Translations under genes and position numbers: made by a program
The notes under the pieces: generated by a model
Databases searched by the model: none
Seen by the model: the letters and a program-made list of their open reading frames with translations, nothing else
Told to the model about the DNA's origin: nothing
DNA from: Pseudoalteromonas piscicida
GTDB taxonomy: Bacteria; Pseudomonadota; Gammaproteobacteria; Enterobacterales; Alteromonadaceae
Length of the DNA: 64,000 nucleotides
NCBI RefSeq assembly: GCF_000238315.3
Contig: NZ_CP011925.1
Location: 1,170,805 to 1,234,804 of the forward strand
Direction: 5' to 3'
Shown: one piece after another, positions 47,225 through 59,235 of the stretch
How the letters are laid out: every line of letters begins with the position of its first letter
Numbering within the stretch: position 1 is the first letter of the stretch

Positions 47225-48547
47225 TTGGAATTTGGCGAGCAATCAACGACTTCAAATGAAGCGATACGAGTACTTTGTCTCGATGATGAGACTAATGTGA
47301 TACGGTCGTTAAATCGCTTATTCCGTCAAAATGGAATACACGCTGAGCTCTGTAGCGATCCACAGCAAGCCTTGGCGCTGATCCGAGACTCCTCTTTTGA
47401 AGTTGTTATTAGTGATATGCGGATGCCTGAAATGGATGGCGCCACATTTTTGCATGAAGTAAAGCGTATTTGCCCAGATACACAACGGATATTACTGACA
47501 GGATACTCTGATCTTGCTTCAACAATTAAAGCCATTAATGAAAGTGGGATCCATGCATATATTCAAAAGCCTTGGGATAACGATATACTCGTACATACCG
47601 TGAGAGAATGTTCAGAGAAATACAGGTTAAAAAGCGTAAATAAGAGACTAAATGAAGAGATAGTACAAAAAAATGCGCAACTCACTGAGTTAAATGAAAA
47701 CCTTGAAGGACTTGTACAAAAACGCACTGCGCAGATCCGCAAAGTGTTAAGTCAATTAGAACAAGCTAATCAAAAAGAACATAAAGAACATCGGGCTACC
47801 GTCGAGTTACTTTATAATTTTCTGAATGCAAATCCATTTATCGATGGTAAAAAAGCGAAGAGCATAGCCAAATTATGTAAAATTATAGCTAAGAAGCTAG
47901 AACTTTCTAGTGAAGTAGCTGAAACGGCTATGATGTCAGGGTATTTAGCGGAAGTAGGTTTACTTGCTATGGACCCAGAAATTTATAAATCGCCACCCAG
48001 AAAACTAAGCGAAGCACAAAAGAAAATTTATTATACGCATCCTTCCATTGCACAGCTTATGTTGATGCCAGCGCAGCACTTATCTGACGTATCCGAGGCG
48101 ATTTATCATCAGTTTGAAAAATTTAATGGTCAAGGGATCCCTAAAGGTCTTAAAGGTAAAGAAATTCCTTTGGGCTCACAGATACTTGCAGTCGCTCGAG
48201 ATTATTATGACAATTTATACAGCGCTAACGGTTCTGATAAAGAGAAAGCCGATTTAGCCCTAGACCTTATCCGAACCTATAGAGGAAATTTCTACTCCCC
48301 AGAAGTCGTTGATATTTTAGAACAAGCTGTAAGTAACAACGAGCTAGGCCAAGAGCAAGTCGGTTCGGTTGATATATTGACAACTGAAAAGCTCAAGCCA
48401 GGCATGATATTGGGTTTAGCGCTTTACAGTAATCAAGGAATTTTATTGCTACCAAAAGGCCATACCTTTACCGATAAGTCGATAGATAAACTTAAGCAGC
48501 TGGAAACACAACGCCCAATCCCCTTTAGAATTATGGTCAAGCAATAA
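47225..48547 (+). CDS. Response regulator with degenerate HD-GYP output domain
   Basis: A 440-residue regulator: REC domain (about 13-130) with phosphoacceptor Asp64 in VVISDMRMPEMDG, Thr in LLTGYSD and Lys in YIQKPWD, a coiled coil (about 135-190), then an HD-GYP-like domain (about 190-380). Expected catalytic residues are replaced: the HD pair region reads YLAEVGLLAMDPEI, the HHE segment reads YHQFEKFNGQGIP, and GYP is GIP. It probably lacks cyclic-di-GMP phosphodiesterase activity and acts by binding. The start is TTG with GGAG 9 bases upstream. It is transcribed away from the chitin operon. Confidence 0.85.
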   Translation: MEFGEQSTTSNEAIRVLCLDDETNVIRSLNRLFRQNGIHAELCSDPQQALALIRDSSFEVVISDMRMPEMDGATFLHEVKRICPDTQRILLTGYSDLASTIKAINESGIHAYIQKPWDNDILVHTVRECSEKYRLKSVNKRLNEEIVQKNAQLTELNENLEGLVQKRTAQIRKVLSQLEQANQKEHKEHRATVELLYNFLNANPFIDGKKAKSIAKLCKIIAKKLELSSEVAETAMMSGYLAEVGLLAMDPEIYKSPPRKLSEAQKKIYYTHPSIAQLMLMPAQHLSDVSEAIYHQFEKFNGQGIPKGLKGKEIPLGSQILAVARDYYDNLYSANGSDKEKADLALDLIRTYRGNFYSPEVVDILEQAVSNNELGQEQVGSVDILTTEKLKPGMILGLALYSNQGILLLPKGHTFTDKSIDKLKQLETQRPIPFRIMVKQ

Positions 48548-48713
48548 TAATAGCTTATTGACTTATCAGCGACTGCACTATCGAATACTCGTTTGCTGGT
48601 GTTGTATAGATGATGGTAAATATAGCTTTTGAGTCTTTAATTGGATCAATGTTATTGAGCCGTCAAATTATAGTAGCTCGAGAATAACGGACTTGTGTTC
48701 GCGCAGTATGCCC

Positions 48714-48729
48714 AAAGAACACATCATAC
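48714..48729 (-). other. Ter-like replication arrest site 1 (outermost)
   Basis: AAAGAACACATCATAC on the plus strand, which read on the minus strand is GTATGATGTGTTCTTT. Compare the E. coli Ter core GTATGTTGTAAC. It lies between the response regulator and ydiJ genes, 8.3 kb from the next copy. The predicted arrest face points right, so it blocks leftward forks. Confidence 0.75.
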
Positions 48730-48774
48730 TATAAAGTGTATTTACTTAGTTTGTCTTCGGCTAAAACTATTAAT

Positions 48775-48798
48775 AAAAAAAGCCCAGTAAACTGGGCT
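48775..48798 (-). terminator. Terminator of ydiJ
   Basis: AGCCCAGT (48781-48788) and ACTGGGCT (48791-48798) form a perfect 8-bp stem. The minus strand continues with seven T residues. It is 16 bases past the ydiJ stop. Confidence 0.9.
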
Positions 48799-48813
48799 CG
48801 TTTAACTACTATA

Positions 48814-51800
48814 CTAGTCTAGTAGTTTGTTAAGTGCTTGAAGCGGGTGTTTTGGCTTTTCTCCACTAAAGCGTTTAACCTGACATCGACAAGAGAAGCC
48901 GGTCACTAATACTTCACCTTGAGCCGCATTATCAATATGATGCTGCCACGAGGATTCGTAAAGTGCTCTTGAATTTTCTTGATTTTGCGCTTCGTGGCCA
49001 TAAGTTCCCGCCATGCCACAACAGCCCGTATTAACCGTTTCTAAATTAGAGTTCAACCTATTAAAAATACCTTGCCAAACACTTTTAGATTCAGGCATTG
49101 CTGTTGTTTCAGTACAGTGACTTATCAACGTAAATTTTGATGGACTGATTGTCGCAGCCGTTGGGATATCGATAGTCGCAAGCCATTCATGCGCTAGTTG
49201 TACCTTAAAATCTCCCCTACTCTCTTTGAGAATATCATTATATTCATCGCGATAGCACATCACCAAAGAGGCATCGAGCCCAACTAAAGGCCTATTATAT
49301 TCACTCACAGTATTTAAAAACTGTGCGGCAGTCTTTGCAGTCGATTTAAATTCCTTTAAAAAGCCTTTAACGTGTTGTGGCTTACCGTTTGGTTTGAATG
49401 GCAACACGAGTGGATAAAACCCAAGCTTTGATATAACTTGCACAAAGTCCGATACTAATTCTGCTTCATAGAAACTAGTAAACGGATCTTGAACAATAAA
49501 TACCACGCTTTGTTGTTCTTCGTCGCTTAACTTTTCAAAACTTTGCTCTGAATAAAAGTGTTTGTTTGGCACTAACTTGCTAAGCTGCGTCTTACTTAGC
49601 GCAGGCGAGTCAATATAGCCGATCAGCCGTTCAACGAAAAAGTTTGATATGCGATTACTTTGTAAAGCGTTAACTAAATTTGGAAACTTAGCCATGGCAG
49701 GTAGTGCACGCTCTATATTCGCAACTAAGTAGTCTTTAAGTGGACGATTGTAACGGCTGTAGTAAAAGTTTAAAAACTTAGCTCGAAACGTAGGAACATC
49801 CACTTTGATTGGGCATGCCGTTGTGCACGCTTTACACGCTAAACATTCATCCATTGATGCTTTAACTTCATGGGAAAAGTCATATTCGTTTTTCTTTCGG
49901 GTATTGAGAAAGCGCTCCCACCAAGTGGTATCATTTTCATGACTGATTAATTGCTTTTCTGCAGCAATCAAATCGACCCCTTTATTGCTTTGTAGCCGTA
50001 ACCACTCTTTAAATAACCCAGCGCGTCCTTTTGGAGAGTTTCTACGATCTTTGGTTACCTTATACGATGGACACATTGGTGAGTTGTCATCATAGTTAAA
50101 GCAAAGTCCGTTACCATTACAATTGATTGGTGCTTCGTAGTTTACTTTTACTTCAGTTGGGATTGTACGATCAAACCAAGCTCTTTTCTGTGCATCGACT
50201 GACACTAATTGATCGCTTGAATCCAGTGGTGTACAAATTTTTCCAGGGTTTAAGCGATTATTTTTATCAAACAAACTTTTAATTTTACGAAGTTCATTAA
50301 ATAGTTGCTCACCGAAAAACTCGGGTCCATATTCACTTCGGTAACCTTTTCCATGCTCACCCCACATTAGTCCTCGGTATTTTGCAGTTAACGCTACTAC
50401 TTTATCAGAGATCACACGTAGTAATTTTTCCTGTTCAGGATCGCACATATCAAGTGCTGGGCGGACATGTAAAACACCGGCGTCAACATGACCAAACATG
50501 CCATAATCTAATTGGTAACTATCAAGTAACTCTCTAAATTCAATGATAAAATCAGCAAGGTTTTCAGGTGGAACGGCTGTATCTTCAGCAAAAGCTAGTG
50601 GCTTTTTACTACCTTTTGCGTTACCCAATAAACCAACTGACTTTTTACGCATTGCATAGATCTTAAGGATATCCGCTTTATCATTGGTAAGTTGATAACC
50701 AATAATCCCCGCTTCTTTATTCGCAATAAGCTGATCTAATCGTTGACATAAACTATCGACTTTAGACGAAATTTCATCTTGGGATTCACCGTTAAATTCA
50801 ACCATGTTAAGACCTTGCATCTCAACACCTGGTACATCTTGAATTAAGTCCGATACTGAATGCCAGATGATGTCCTCTTTGGCAAGACCTAGAACTTTAC
50901 TGTCTACGGTTTCGACCGATGTAGCATTAGCGGAAACCAAGAATGGGCTGTTTCTAAGCGCTGATTCAAATGAGTCATATTTGATATTTATAAGGGTTTT
51001 ATATGGCTGAATTGGCGTTAAATTAAGCTTTGCTTCGGTTACAACACCAAGCGAACCTTCAGAACCCGTAATAATTCGAGACAAATCAAAAGTAGTTAGT
51101 GAATCGTCGAATACATTTTCGAGGTCATAACCCGTTAAAAAACGGTTTAGTCTTGGAAATTTTTCAAGTATAAGTGCTCGATTGCTTCGACAGATCTCGA
51201 TGACATTTGCATAAATGTGAGAAGTCTTTGAGTTTTGCTCAGCTAGTAGCTCCGCTTTATCGATCGCTAACTTCGAGGTATTTAGCTCTGTTCCATCCAC
51301 TAAAAAGGTTTTAAGCCCAAGAACATGATCGCTTGTTTTGCCATAAACGAGTGAACCTTGGCCCGACGCATCAGTATTTACCATACCACCTATTGTTGCT
51401 CGGTTACTGGTGGAGAGATCTGGCGAAAAGAAATAGCCGTAAGGTTTTAGAAAGTCATTAAGCTGATCTTTGATCACACCCGCCTGAACTCGAACCCACC
51501 CTTCTTGTTCATTGATCTCAAGAATTTCTCTCATGTGTCTCGATAGATCAATCACGATACCGGGCGTAAGTGATTGGCCATTCGTACCAGTACCTCCGCC
51601 TCTAGGGCCAAAGGTGAGAGACAAAAATGGGTCTTGTTGGGCGATTTCAAGTGCAAGTTGTACGTCTCGATTTGTTCTTGGAAATAATACTGCTTGAGGG
51701 ATTTCCTGATAGATACTATTGTCGGTTGACGTAACAAGACGAGTTGCATAACTCGTATCAATGTCCCCACTAAAACCTGCATCAGTTAGTTTATTTTGAT

Positions 51801-51852
51801 AGAGGTTGATAAGTTCGTTTGCAGAATCCTGCTGACTAATATTTGCGATCAT
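48814..51852 (-). CDS. ydiJ: FAD-linked oxidase / Fe-S oxidoreductase, YdiJ-type
   Basis: A 1012-residue flavoprotein close in length to E. coli YdiJ, a D-2-hydroxyglutarate dehydrogenase. The N-terminal FAD-binding_4 domain (about 35-270) has TFGPRGGGTGTNGQSLTPGIVIDLSRH and STSNRATIGGMVNTDASGQGS. A FAD-oxidase C domain follows (about 275-545), then a 4Fe-4S segment CLACKACTTACPIKVDVP (about residues 664-681) and a C-terminal cysteine-rich part with TGCCGMAGTYGHEA. It would oxidise a D-2-hydroxyacid and pass electrons to the respiratory chain or a carrier. Confidence 0.9.
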   Translation of the reverse strand: MIANISQQDSANELINLYQNKLTDAGFSGDIDTSYATRLVTSTDNSIYQEIPQAVLFPRTNRDVQLALEIAQQDPFLSLTFGPRGGGTGTNGQSLTPGIVIDLSRHMREILEINEQEGWVRVQAGVIKDQLNDFLKPYGYFFSPDLSTSNRATIGGMVNTDASGQGSLVYGKTSDHVLGLKTFLVDGTELNTSKLAIDKAELLAEQNSKTSHIYANVIEICRSNRALILEKFPRLNRFLTGYDLENVFDDSLTTFDLSRIITGSEGSLGVVTEAKLNLTPIQPYKTLINIKYDSFESALRNSPFLVSANATSVETVDSKVLGLAKEDIIWHSVSDLIQDVPGVEMQGLNMVEFNGESQDEISSKVDSLCQRLDQLIANKEAGIIGYQLTNDKADILKIYAMRKKSVGLLGNAKGSKKPLAFAEDTAVPPENLADFIIEFRELLDSYQLDYGMFGHVDAGVLHVRPALDMCDPEQEKLLRVISDKVVALTAKYRGLMWGEHGKGYRSEYGPEFFGEQLFNELRKIKSLFDKNNRLNPGKICTPLDSSDQLVSVDAQKRAWFDRTIPTEVKVNYEAPINCNGNGLCFNYDDNSPMCPSYKVTKDRRNSPKGRAGLFKEWLRLQSNKGVDLIAAEKQLISHENDTTWWERFLNTRKKNEYDFSHEVKASMDECLACKACTTACPIKVDVPTFRAKFLNFYYSRYNRPLKDYLVANIERALPAMAKFPNLVNALQSNRISNFFVERLIGYIDSPALSKTQLSKLVPNKHFYSEQSFEKLSDEEQQSVVFIVQDPFTSFYEAELVSDFVQVISKLGFYPLVLPFKPNGKPQHVKGFLKEFKSTAKTAAQFLNTVSEYNRPLVGLDASLVMCYRDEYNDILKESRGDFKVQLAHEWLATIDIPTAATISPSKFTLISHCTETTAMPESKSVWQGIFNRLNSNLETVNTGCCGMAGTYGHEAQNQENSRALYESSWQHHIDNAAQGEVLVTGFSCRCQVKRFSGEKPKHPLQALNKLLD

Positions 51853-51991
51853 GACGGTATATTTTACTTGCTTTGAATTAATTGTATCACGAAGGATTAA
51901 TGATCAACTTGAGAATTTTATGGTTTGTTACAATTGGAAATAGTTTATTTTACCACACACCTTATACTCATATTGTATAGGAGGAAATAAC

Positions 51992-52198
51992 ATGAAAATT
52001 ATTTACGACCTTGCTGGTATTGTGTTTTGTATTCTAGCATTGATCTTCTTTATTGTGCCCGGTCCATCGGTTATCTTTTTACTTGCGGCCCTGGTGTGTT
52101 TCTCGATGAATCATGAAGGTGCAAAGAAGCACTTAAAAAATGTGCAGCGTTTGTTTAAGCTTGGCTGCGAAAAGTTAGATAGGACATTTCAGAAATGA
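51992..52198 (+). CDS. Small membrane protein, PGPGW-family-like
   Basis: A 68-residue protein whose residues 4-40 form one or two membrane helices with a central VPGPSVIFLL, similar to the PGPGW transmembrane family. The basic, amphipathic tail (KKHLKNVQRLFKLGCEKLDRTF) would face the cytoplasm. GGAGG lies 6 bases before the ATG, a very strong ribosome binding site. Function is unknown. Confidence 0.7.
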   Translation: MKIIYDLAGIVFCILALIFFIVPGPSVIFLLAALVCFSMNHEGAKKHLKNVQRLFKLGCEKLDRTFQK

Positions 52199-52202
52199 AA
52201 TA

Positions 52203-52225
52203 GCCCCAATGTGTTGCATTGGGGC
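52203..52225. terminator. Bidirectional terminator
   Basis: GCCCCAATG (52203-52211) and CATTGGGGC (52217-52225) form a 9-bp stem. It serves both the small membrane protein gene and the converging ppsA. Confidence 0.8.
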
Positions 52226-52232
52226 CATTAAA

Positions 52233-54608
52233 TTATTTAGTAAACTTTTCAGCTAGATAAAGCCAAGTTTCAAGTACTGTATCTGGGTTAAGTGAAACAG
52301 AGTCAATCCCCTCTTCAACTAACCAAGCAGCAAAATCTTCATGGTCCGATGGACCTTGACCACAAATACCTACATATTTGCCTTTCGCTTTAGCAGTTTG
52401 AATTGCCATTGAAAGTAGTTTCTTGATAGCTGGATTTCGCTCATCAAACAGATGCGCAATGAGGCCAGAATCGCGGTCCAGACCAAGTGTTAACTGGGTA
52501 AGGTCATTTGAACCAATCGAGAAGCCATCGAAATATTCTAAAAACTCTTCAGCAAGTAGGCAGTTTGATGGAAGTTCACACATCATAATGACTTTTAGAC
52601 CATTCTCGCCACGTTTTAGACCATGCGCTTCAAGAATTTCAATAACTTGAGCAGCTTCTTCTAGGGTACGAACGAATGGGATCATGATTTCAACGTTGGT
52701 CAAATCCATCTCATTACGAACACGTTTAATGGCTTCACACTCTAATGCAAAACACTCTCTAAAGTCTTCAGAAATGTAACGAGATGCGCCGCGGAAACCA
52801 ATCATTGGGTTTTCTTCTTCCGGCTCATACTGCTGACCGCCAACCAAGTTTGCATACTCGTTTGACTTAAAGTCAGACATACGAACAATTACCCGCTCTG
52901 GAGCAAATGCTGCACCTAGCGTAGAAATACCTTCAACTAGCTTGCTGATATAGAACTCTACAGGTGATTCATATCCCGCGATTAGCTCTTTAATTTCAGC
53001 CTGAAGCTCTGCATCTTGCTTATCAAAATGAAGTAGTGCTTTAGGGTGAATACCAATCATACGGTTGATGATAAACTCAAGACGCGCAAGACCGATACCT
53101 GCATGTGGTAATTTCGCAAAATCAAACGCGCGATCTGGGTTACCAACGTTCATCATTATCTTCATCGGAATAGCTGGCATTGAATCGATGCGAGAAGAAA
53201 TAACATCAAATTCAAGTTCACCTTTGTAGATATAACCTGTATCGCCTTCTGCACATGATACTGTTACCGTGTCACCATTGGTGATCAAATCGGTTGCATT
53301 ACCACATCCAACCACGGCTGGGATCCCTAGCTCACGCGCAATGATTGCCGCATGACAAGTACGGCCGCCACGATTCGTTACGATAGCAGAGGCACGCTTC
53401 ATGATAGGTTCCCAATCAGGATCCGTCATATCGGTAACAAGAACATCGCCTTGCTTTACCGAGTCCATTTGATCAATTGAAGACAGGACTTTAACTACGC
53501 CTGAGCCAATTTTATGACCGATTGCACGACCTTCAACAATAACTTCAGACTTTGATTTTAGCTGGAAGCGTTCCATTACGTTCGCATCTTCATTTGAACG
53601 GACGGTTTCTGGACGAGCTTGAACGATATAAAGCTTGCCGTCGTTACCATCTTTTGCCCATTCGATATCCATTGGACGACCGTAGTGCTTTTCGATAATA
53701 ACAGCTTGCTTTGCTAATTCTTCTACTTCTGCGTCTGTAATCGAGAATTGGTTAGATAGTGCTGAATCTACATCAACAATCTCAACTTGCTTGCCGTGAG
53801 ACTCATCACTTGAGTAGATCATTTGGATTGCTTTTGAGCCAATATTTCTCTTAAGAACAGCAGGTTTAGCTTTTGCAAGCGTTTGCTTATGAACATAAAA
53901 TTCATCTGGGTTTACTGCGCCCTGAACTACCATCTCGCCTAAACCATAGCTAGAAGTAACGAAGACAACGTCTTCGAAGCCTGATTCGGTATCGATTGAG
54001 AACATAACTCCAGACGACGCTTTGTCTGAACGCACCATACGCTGAATACCAGCAGAAAGCGCCACGCCTCTGTGATCATAGCCTTGGTGTACACGATAAG
54101 ATATTGCACGGTCATTGAATAGCGAAGCAAAAACATGCTTGATAGCGACCATTACGGCATCAATGCCACGAACATTTAGGAAAGTTTCTTGTTGGCCAGC
54201 GAAGGAGGCGTCTGGCATATCTTCTGCGGTTGCTGATGAACGAACAGCAAAGGAGACATCTTGGCTTGCGTCACCGTGTAACTGGCTATACGCTTCACGG
54301 ATTGCTTTATCTAATTCTGGTTGGAATGGTGTATCGATAACCCATTGTCTAATTTGGGCGCCGACTTTGGCTAATTCGTTGACATCATCAACATCGAGAG
54401 TATCTAGGATTGAGTGGATTTTTTCATTGAGGCCTGATTGCTCAAGAAATTCATTAAACGCATCAGCTGTTGTTGCGAATCCACCAGGTACTTGTACACC
54501 AGCGTTAGCAAGGTTAGATATCATTTCACCTAGAGAAGCGTTTTTACCACCAACTCGAGGTACATCTTGCATACCCAACTCTTGATACCAGAGAACGTAG
54601 TCTTGCAC
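52233..54608 (-). CDS. ppsA: Phosphoenolpyruvate synthase
   Basis: It converts pyruvate and ATP to phosphoenolpyruvate, AMP and phosphate, for gluconeogenesis. 791 residues, like E. coli PpsA (792). The N-terminal ATP-grasp-like domain starts [25 protein letters not shown], the phosphohistidine domain has [23 protein letters not shown] (catalytic His419), and the C-terminal TIM-barrel ends with [30 protein letters not shown]. The start is GTG with GGAG 9 bases upstream. It is divergent from its regulator gene ppsR. Confidence 0.97.
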   Translation of the reverse strand: MQDYVLWYQELGMQDVPRVGGKNASLGEMISNLANAGVQVPGGFATTADAFNEFLEQSGLNEKIHSILDTLDVDDVNELAKVGAQIRQWVIDTPFQPELDKAIREAYSQLHGDASQDVSFAVRSSATAEDMPDASFAGQQETFLNVRGIDAVMVAIKHVFASLFNDRAISYRVHQGYDHRGVALSAGIQRMVRSDKASSGVMFSIDTESGFEDVVFVTSSYGLGEMVVQGAVNPDEFYVHKQTLAKAKPAVLKRNIGSKAIQMIYSSDESHGKQVEIVDVDSALSNQFSITDAEVEELAKQAVIIEKHYGRPMDIEWAKDGNDGKLYIVQARPETVRSNEDANVMERFQLKSKSEVIVEGRAIGHKIGSGVVKVLSSIDQMDSVKQGDVLVTDMTDPDWEPIMKRASAIVTNRGGRTCHAAIIARELGIPAVVGCGNATDLITNGDTVTVSCAEGDTGYIYKGELEFDVISSRIDSMPAIPMKIMMNVGNPDRAFDFAKLPHAGIGLARLEFIINRMIGIHPKALLHFDKQDAELQAEIKELIAGYESPVEFYISKLVEGISTLGAAFAPERVIVRMSDFKSNEYANLVGGQQYEPEEENPMIGFRGASRYISEDFRECFALECEAIKRVRNEMDLTNVEIMIPFVRTLEEAAQVIEILEAHGLKRGENGLKVIMMCELPSNCLLAEEFLEYFDGFSIGSNDLTQLTLGLDRDSGLIAHLFDERNPAIKKLLSMAIQTAKAKGKYVGICGQGPSDHEDFAAWLVEEGIDSVSLNPDTVLETWLYLAEKFTK

Positions 54609-54736
54609 GGAACTGTCTCCAAAACAAATTGTATTAAATGTGAGAGATTAATTGACCTTTCCACTTGGTCAAGGGCATTCTACAACGGTAAGGCAGTCTT
54701 CGTAAACCGCGATGGCTTATTTTCAACAATTTCTGA

Positions 54737-55561
54737 ATGAATAATAGCAAAATGAGAACAGCATTTTATATTTCCGATGGTACCGCTATCACCTCTGAAG
54801 TGTTTGGTCACGCAACGCTTTCAATGTTCCCTGTAGAATTTAATCATCAAACGATACCATTTGTAGAAACAGTGAAAAAAGCAAATGAAATCAAAAAACT
54901 AATAGACTCTGTTGCTGAGACTTCAGGTGAAAAACCATTGGTGTTTTTTACATTCGTTAATCCAGAATTGTCCGATATTATTTTATCGTCGCAAGGGGTT
55001 TGTTACGACTTTTTATCTTATGCGAGCGAAATTGTAAAAAGAGAGCTAAAAGTTCAGCCGGTGCCAAAAATGCACCGCACGCATAGCATTCATGAATCTT
55101 CGTATGATTTTAGAATAGATGCAGTTAACTACGCGCTTGCAAATGATGACGGTGCAAATATTAAAGATTATGACGAGGCAGACATCATATTGGTGGGTGT
55201 CAGCCGCAGCGGTAAAACGCCGACAAGCTTATATTTAGCTTTGCAATATGGGATAAAGGCCGCGAATTATCCGATGACAGAAGATGATTTAGAAAGTGGA
55301 AAACTACCCAAATGTCTGGATAAATACAAAGGTAAGCTCTTTGGCTTAACCATAGATCCCGAAAGACTAGCTGCAATCAGGCAAGAGAGAATGGCAAACT
55401 CCAAGTACGCATCAATTAGACAATGCCGTATTGAAGTCAAAGAAGTCGAGATGCTATTTAAAAAGAATAAAACGCCTTACTTGAACAGTACACGCTATTC
55501 CGTTGAGGAAATCTCAGCAAAAATTATTTCTGAAACTGGGCTAAAGCGCCATAAATACTAA
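54737..55561 (+). CDS. ppsR: Phosphoenolpyruvate synthase regulatory protein
   Basis: A bifunctional ADP-dependent kinase and Pi-dependent pyrophosphorylase (DUF299 family) that inactivates and reactivates PpsA by phosphorylating a Thr next to the catalytic His. 274 residues, like E. coli PpsR (277). FYISDGTAITSEVFGHA opens the fold, the P-loop is LVGVSRSGKTPTSLYLALQYG, and TIDPERLAAIRQERMANSKYAS is conserved. An internal Met7 start (MRTAFYIS) is also possible. It is divergent from ppsA. Confidence 0.95.
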   Translation: MNNSKMRTAFYISDGTAITSEVFGHATLSMFPVEFNHQTIPFVETVKKANEIKKLIDSVAETSGEKPLVFFTFVNPELSDIILSSQGVCYDFLSYASEIVKRELKVQPVPKMHRTHSIHESSYDFRIDAVNYALANDDGANIKDYDEADIILVGVSRSGKTPTSLYLALQYGIKAANYPMTEDDLESGKLPKCLDKYKGKLFGLTIDPERLAAIRQERMANSKYASIRQCRIEVKEVEMLFKKNKTPYLNSTRYSVEEISAKIISETGLKRHKY

Positions 55562-55562
55562 A

Positions 55563-55581
55563 AAGGCCGCTATGCGGCCCT
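55563..55581. terminator. Bidirectional terminator
   Basis: AAGGCCGC (55563-55570) and GCGGCC-CTT (55574-55582) form a compact hairpin between the ppsR and DAHP synthase stops. Confidence 0.8.
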
Positions 55582-55592
55582 TTGTTTGCTAT

Positions 55593-56948
55593 TTATACTG
55601 TTTTACGAGCATCTTTTAGTAGATCAGCAACTAAAAAGCCTAGTTCTAAAACTTGGTCTGCGTTTAGACGCGGATCACACTGGGTGCGGTAACGCTGAGA
55701 TAAGTCTTCGTCTGATAGACCGTAGGCACCACCAACACACTCAGTAACGTGTTGCCCTGTCATTTCTAAGTGCACCCCACCAGGATAGCTACCCTCAGCT
55801 TTATGAACTGCGAAGAACTGACTGATTTCTCTTAGGATATTGTTAAAGCTACGTGTCTTATATCCAGTGGTCGCTTTTTCAGTGTTTCCGTGCATGGGAT
55901 CCGAAGTCCAAATAACTTTGCGGCCTTCTTCTTGAATTCTGCGAACTAATTTAGGCAGCTTTTCCGGCAGCACATCTGCACCCATGCGTGTGATAAGTGT
56001 TAGACGACCAGGAATATTATCAGGGTTAAGCGCATCGACAAGTTTAATTAACTCATCTTCTTGCATCCCTGGGCCAACCTTTACGCCAATAGGGTTTTTA
56101 ATACCACGGAAAAATTCGATATGTGCGTGATCTAATTGACGCGTACGTTCACCAATCCACACAAAGTGAGCAGAACAATCGTACCAATCACCGGATAAGT
56201 GATCTCTTCTCGTTAACGCTTCTTCATAACCTAATAGTAGCGCTTCGTGTGAAGTATAAAGCGGAGTTTCCTTCAGACTTGGTGCAACTGTTGAATCAAT
56301 GCCACAAACTTCCATAAACTCAAGTGCTTCTTGAATACGCTCAGCGAGTTGTTGAAACTTGTCTTTTAACGGATTTGCAGCTACGAAACTCATATTCCAG
56401 CGATTTACCTGATGCAGATCTGCAAGACCACCCTGCGCAAACGCGCGAAGTAGGTTAAGCGTTGCTGCAGACTGGTGATACGCTTTCATCAATCTATCAG
56501 GATCTGGGATACGTGCTTCTTCCGTAAACTCAAAGCTATTAACGATATCGCCACGATATGAAGGTAAGGATGTACCATCAATAGTCTCAAAATCAGAAGA
56601 ACGGGGTTTTGCATACTGCCCTGCCATTCGAGCAATTTTAACTACCGGGCATTTGCCACCATAGGTTAATACGACAGCCATTTGCAAAAGTGTTTTGAAC
56701 GTATCACGAATATTAGCGGCACTGAAATCAGAAAACGATTCGGCGCAATCACCACCTTGCAATATAAAAGCTTTACCTTCACAAACATCTGCTAGGCTTT
56801 TATACAAGCTTCGCGTCTCTTCTGCAAAAACGAGCGGTGGGGCTGAATTTAGTTCTTTTTCAACTGATTTTAACTTCTCTGAATTTGGGTATTCAGGTTG
56901 CTGCAAGATTGGTTTATCTCTCCAGCTATTTGGGCTCCAATTAGCCAT
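55593..56948 (-). CDS. Class II 3-deoxy-7-phosphoheptulonate (DAHP) synthase
   Basis: It condenses phosphoenolpyruvate with erythrose-4-phosphate, the first step of aromatic amino acid synthesis. It belongs to the plant-like class II family: [18 protein letters not shown], the metal-site [54 protein letters not shown] and [20 protein letters not shown]. 451 residues, normal for the class. GAGGAAAA precedes the ATG. The E. coli-type class I enzymes are unrelated in sequence. The location next to ppsA, which supplies PEP, makes metabolic sense. Confidence 0.95.
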   Translation of the reverse strand: MANWSPNSWRDKPILQQPEYPNSEKLKSVEKELNSAPPLVFAEETRSLYKSLADVCEGKAFILQGGDCAESFSDFSAANIRDTFKTLLQMAVVLTYGGKCPVVKIARMAGQYAKPRSSDFETIDGTSLPSYRGDIVNSFEFTEEARIPDPDRLMKAYHQSAATLNLLRAFAQGGLADLHQVNRWNMSFVAANPLKDKFQQLAERIQEALEFMEVCGIDSTVAPSLKETPLYTSHEALLLGYEEALTRRDHLSGDWYDCSAHFVWIGERTRQLDHAHIEFFRGIKNPIGVKVGPGMQEDELIKLVDALNPDNIPGRLTLITRMGADVLPEKLPKLVRRIQEEGRKVIWTSDPMHGNTEKATTGYKTRSFNNILREISQFFAVHKAEGSYPGGVHLEMTGQHVTECVGGAYGLSDEDLSQRYRTQCDPRLNADQVLELGFLVADLLKDARKTV

Positions 56949-57978
56949 TGTATTTTCCTCATTCCAATATGTGTTACCACCATTGAACAGTACCCCAAAC
57001 CCCCTTATTCATCAAGGAAAAACTTTAGTTTGTTTCAATAAAGAACACATCATACATTTGGCGATAAAGATAAATAGACACAATTGCTAAAACTGTTCAA
57101 AAAATTCTTTCACGATATAACCCTTGTTTAAGAAAGTTAATTTTTAATACATCTCTTCAACCAGAACGAAAGCGAACTTCAATTTGACAAATATCGGACT
57201 TTTAAGATCTAGGCCGTTATAATGGGCTTTATTGTCGATTTAAGATCCTAAAAGCGATATTAATATCAAACATAATCTTGTAGACCTACTAAATGGCGCT
57301 GTCGGATGGTAGCCAGTTCAAGACTTTGTTCGCAACAATGGAATTCTACCCTATCTCTTCAGTAAACCGTTTTGCGAAGTATTTATATAGCAAGACAACA
57401 GACAGATTTTGGTCACCTATTTGTATTATGTTAAATTGATTGCTTTTTAAAGTTTCATCTATGAAAGGTAAAGGTGAAAGTTAGCAACTCGTAGTATTTT
57501 ATGAGCAGGAAGGGAGTAAGAAAAATGAGTCGTATTGTGACAAATCATACATAGTTTTTGGAAATGTTAACTCACACAGATACTTCCAGCTGGCCTCTCC
57601 CCAAATGAGAGCTCATTACTTAAAAAACTGGAGAGATCGTTCTTCAGTTCATTGGGTTATTTAAATAAAATGAATTTTCTTGATTAAGCTATCTTATACG
57701 ATGAAATCTCGCCGACCAATCTAGACTAACTAGATAAAACTCTACTGTTAAAAAGGTGGTATTGCTTACTATAGTACTACTGAGTTTGCTCTTGACCCTC
57801 ATCCTTTTCTTGATTTCTAACACAACAACTTTTTTCGTTCATCTATTCTTACAGCATCAAGAGGACTCTGCCTAAGGTGACTATTAATATGATTACTCGC
57901 AAAATAACTTAAACGCTATTTTCATTTCCAAAATCCCCATCAACTTCGAGACTGTTAATTTCAGAGATATTTTCCTAT
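56949..57978. other. Gene-poor AT-rich region with one Ter-like site
   Basis: About 1 kb without a supportable gene. It contains the Ter-like site at 57040-57055. A 9-codon ORF with a strong ribosome binding site at 57525-57554 looks like a broken gene start, not a product. No RNA gene is recognised. It may be decayed accessory DNA at the edge of the terminus zone. Confidence 0.5.
57040..57055 (-). other. Ter-like replication arrest site 2
   Basis: AAAGAACACATCATAC, identical over 16 bases to site 1. It is 92 bases upstream of the DAHP synthase start. Same orientation: predicted to block leftward forks. Confidence 0.8.
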
Positions 57979-58018
57979 TGTAGTGGCATAGTTAATTTGG
58001 CCACCCATTAAGAAAGAA

Positions 58019-59235
<1,217 letters not shown>

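Noticed and set aside
52575..52589. Near-match to the Ter core inside ppsA (TTCACACATCATAAT)
   Set aside because: It lacks the terminal C that would correspond to C6, lacks the GAAC end, and lies in a conserved coding stretch.
57525..57554. ORF MSRIVTNHT with a GGAAGGGAG ribosome binding site
   Set aside because: Only nine codons, no attenuator or gene follows. Probably a relic of a disrupted gene.
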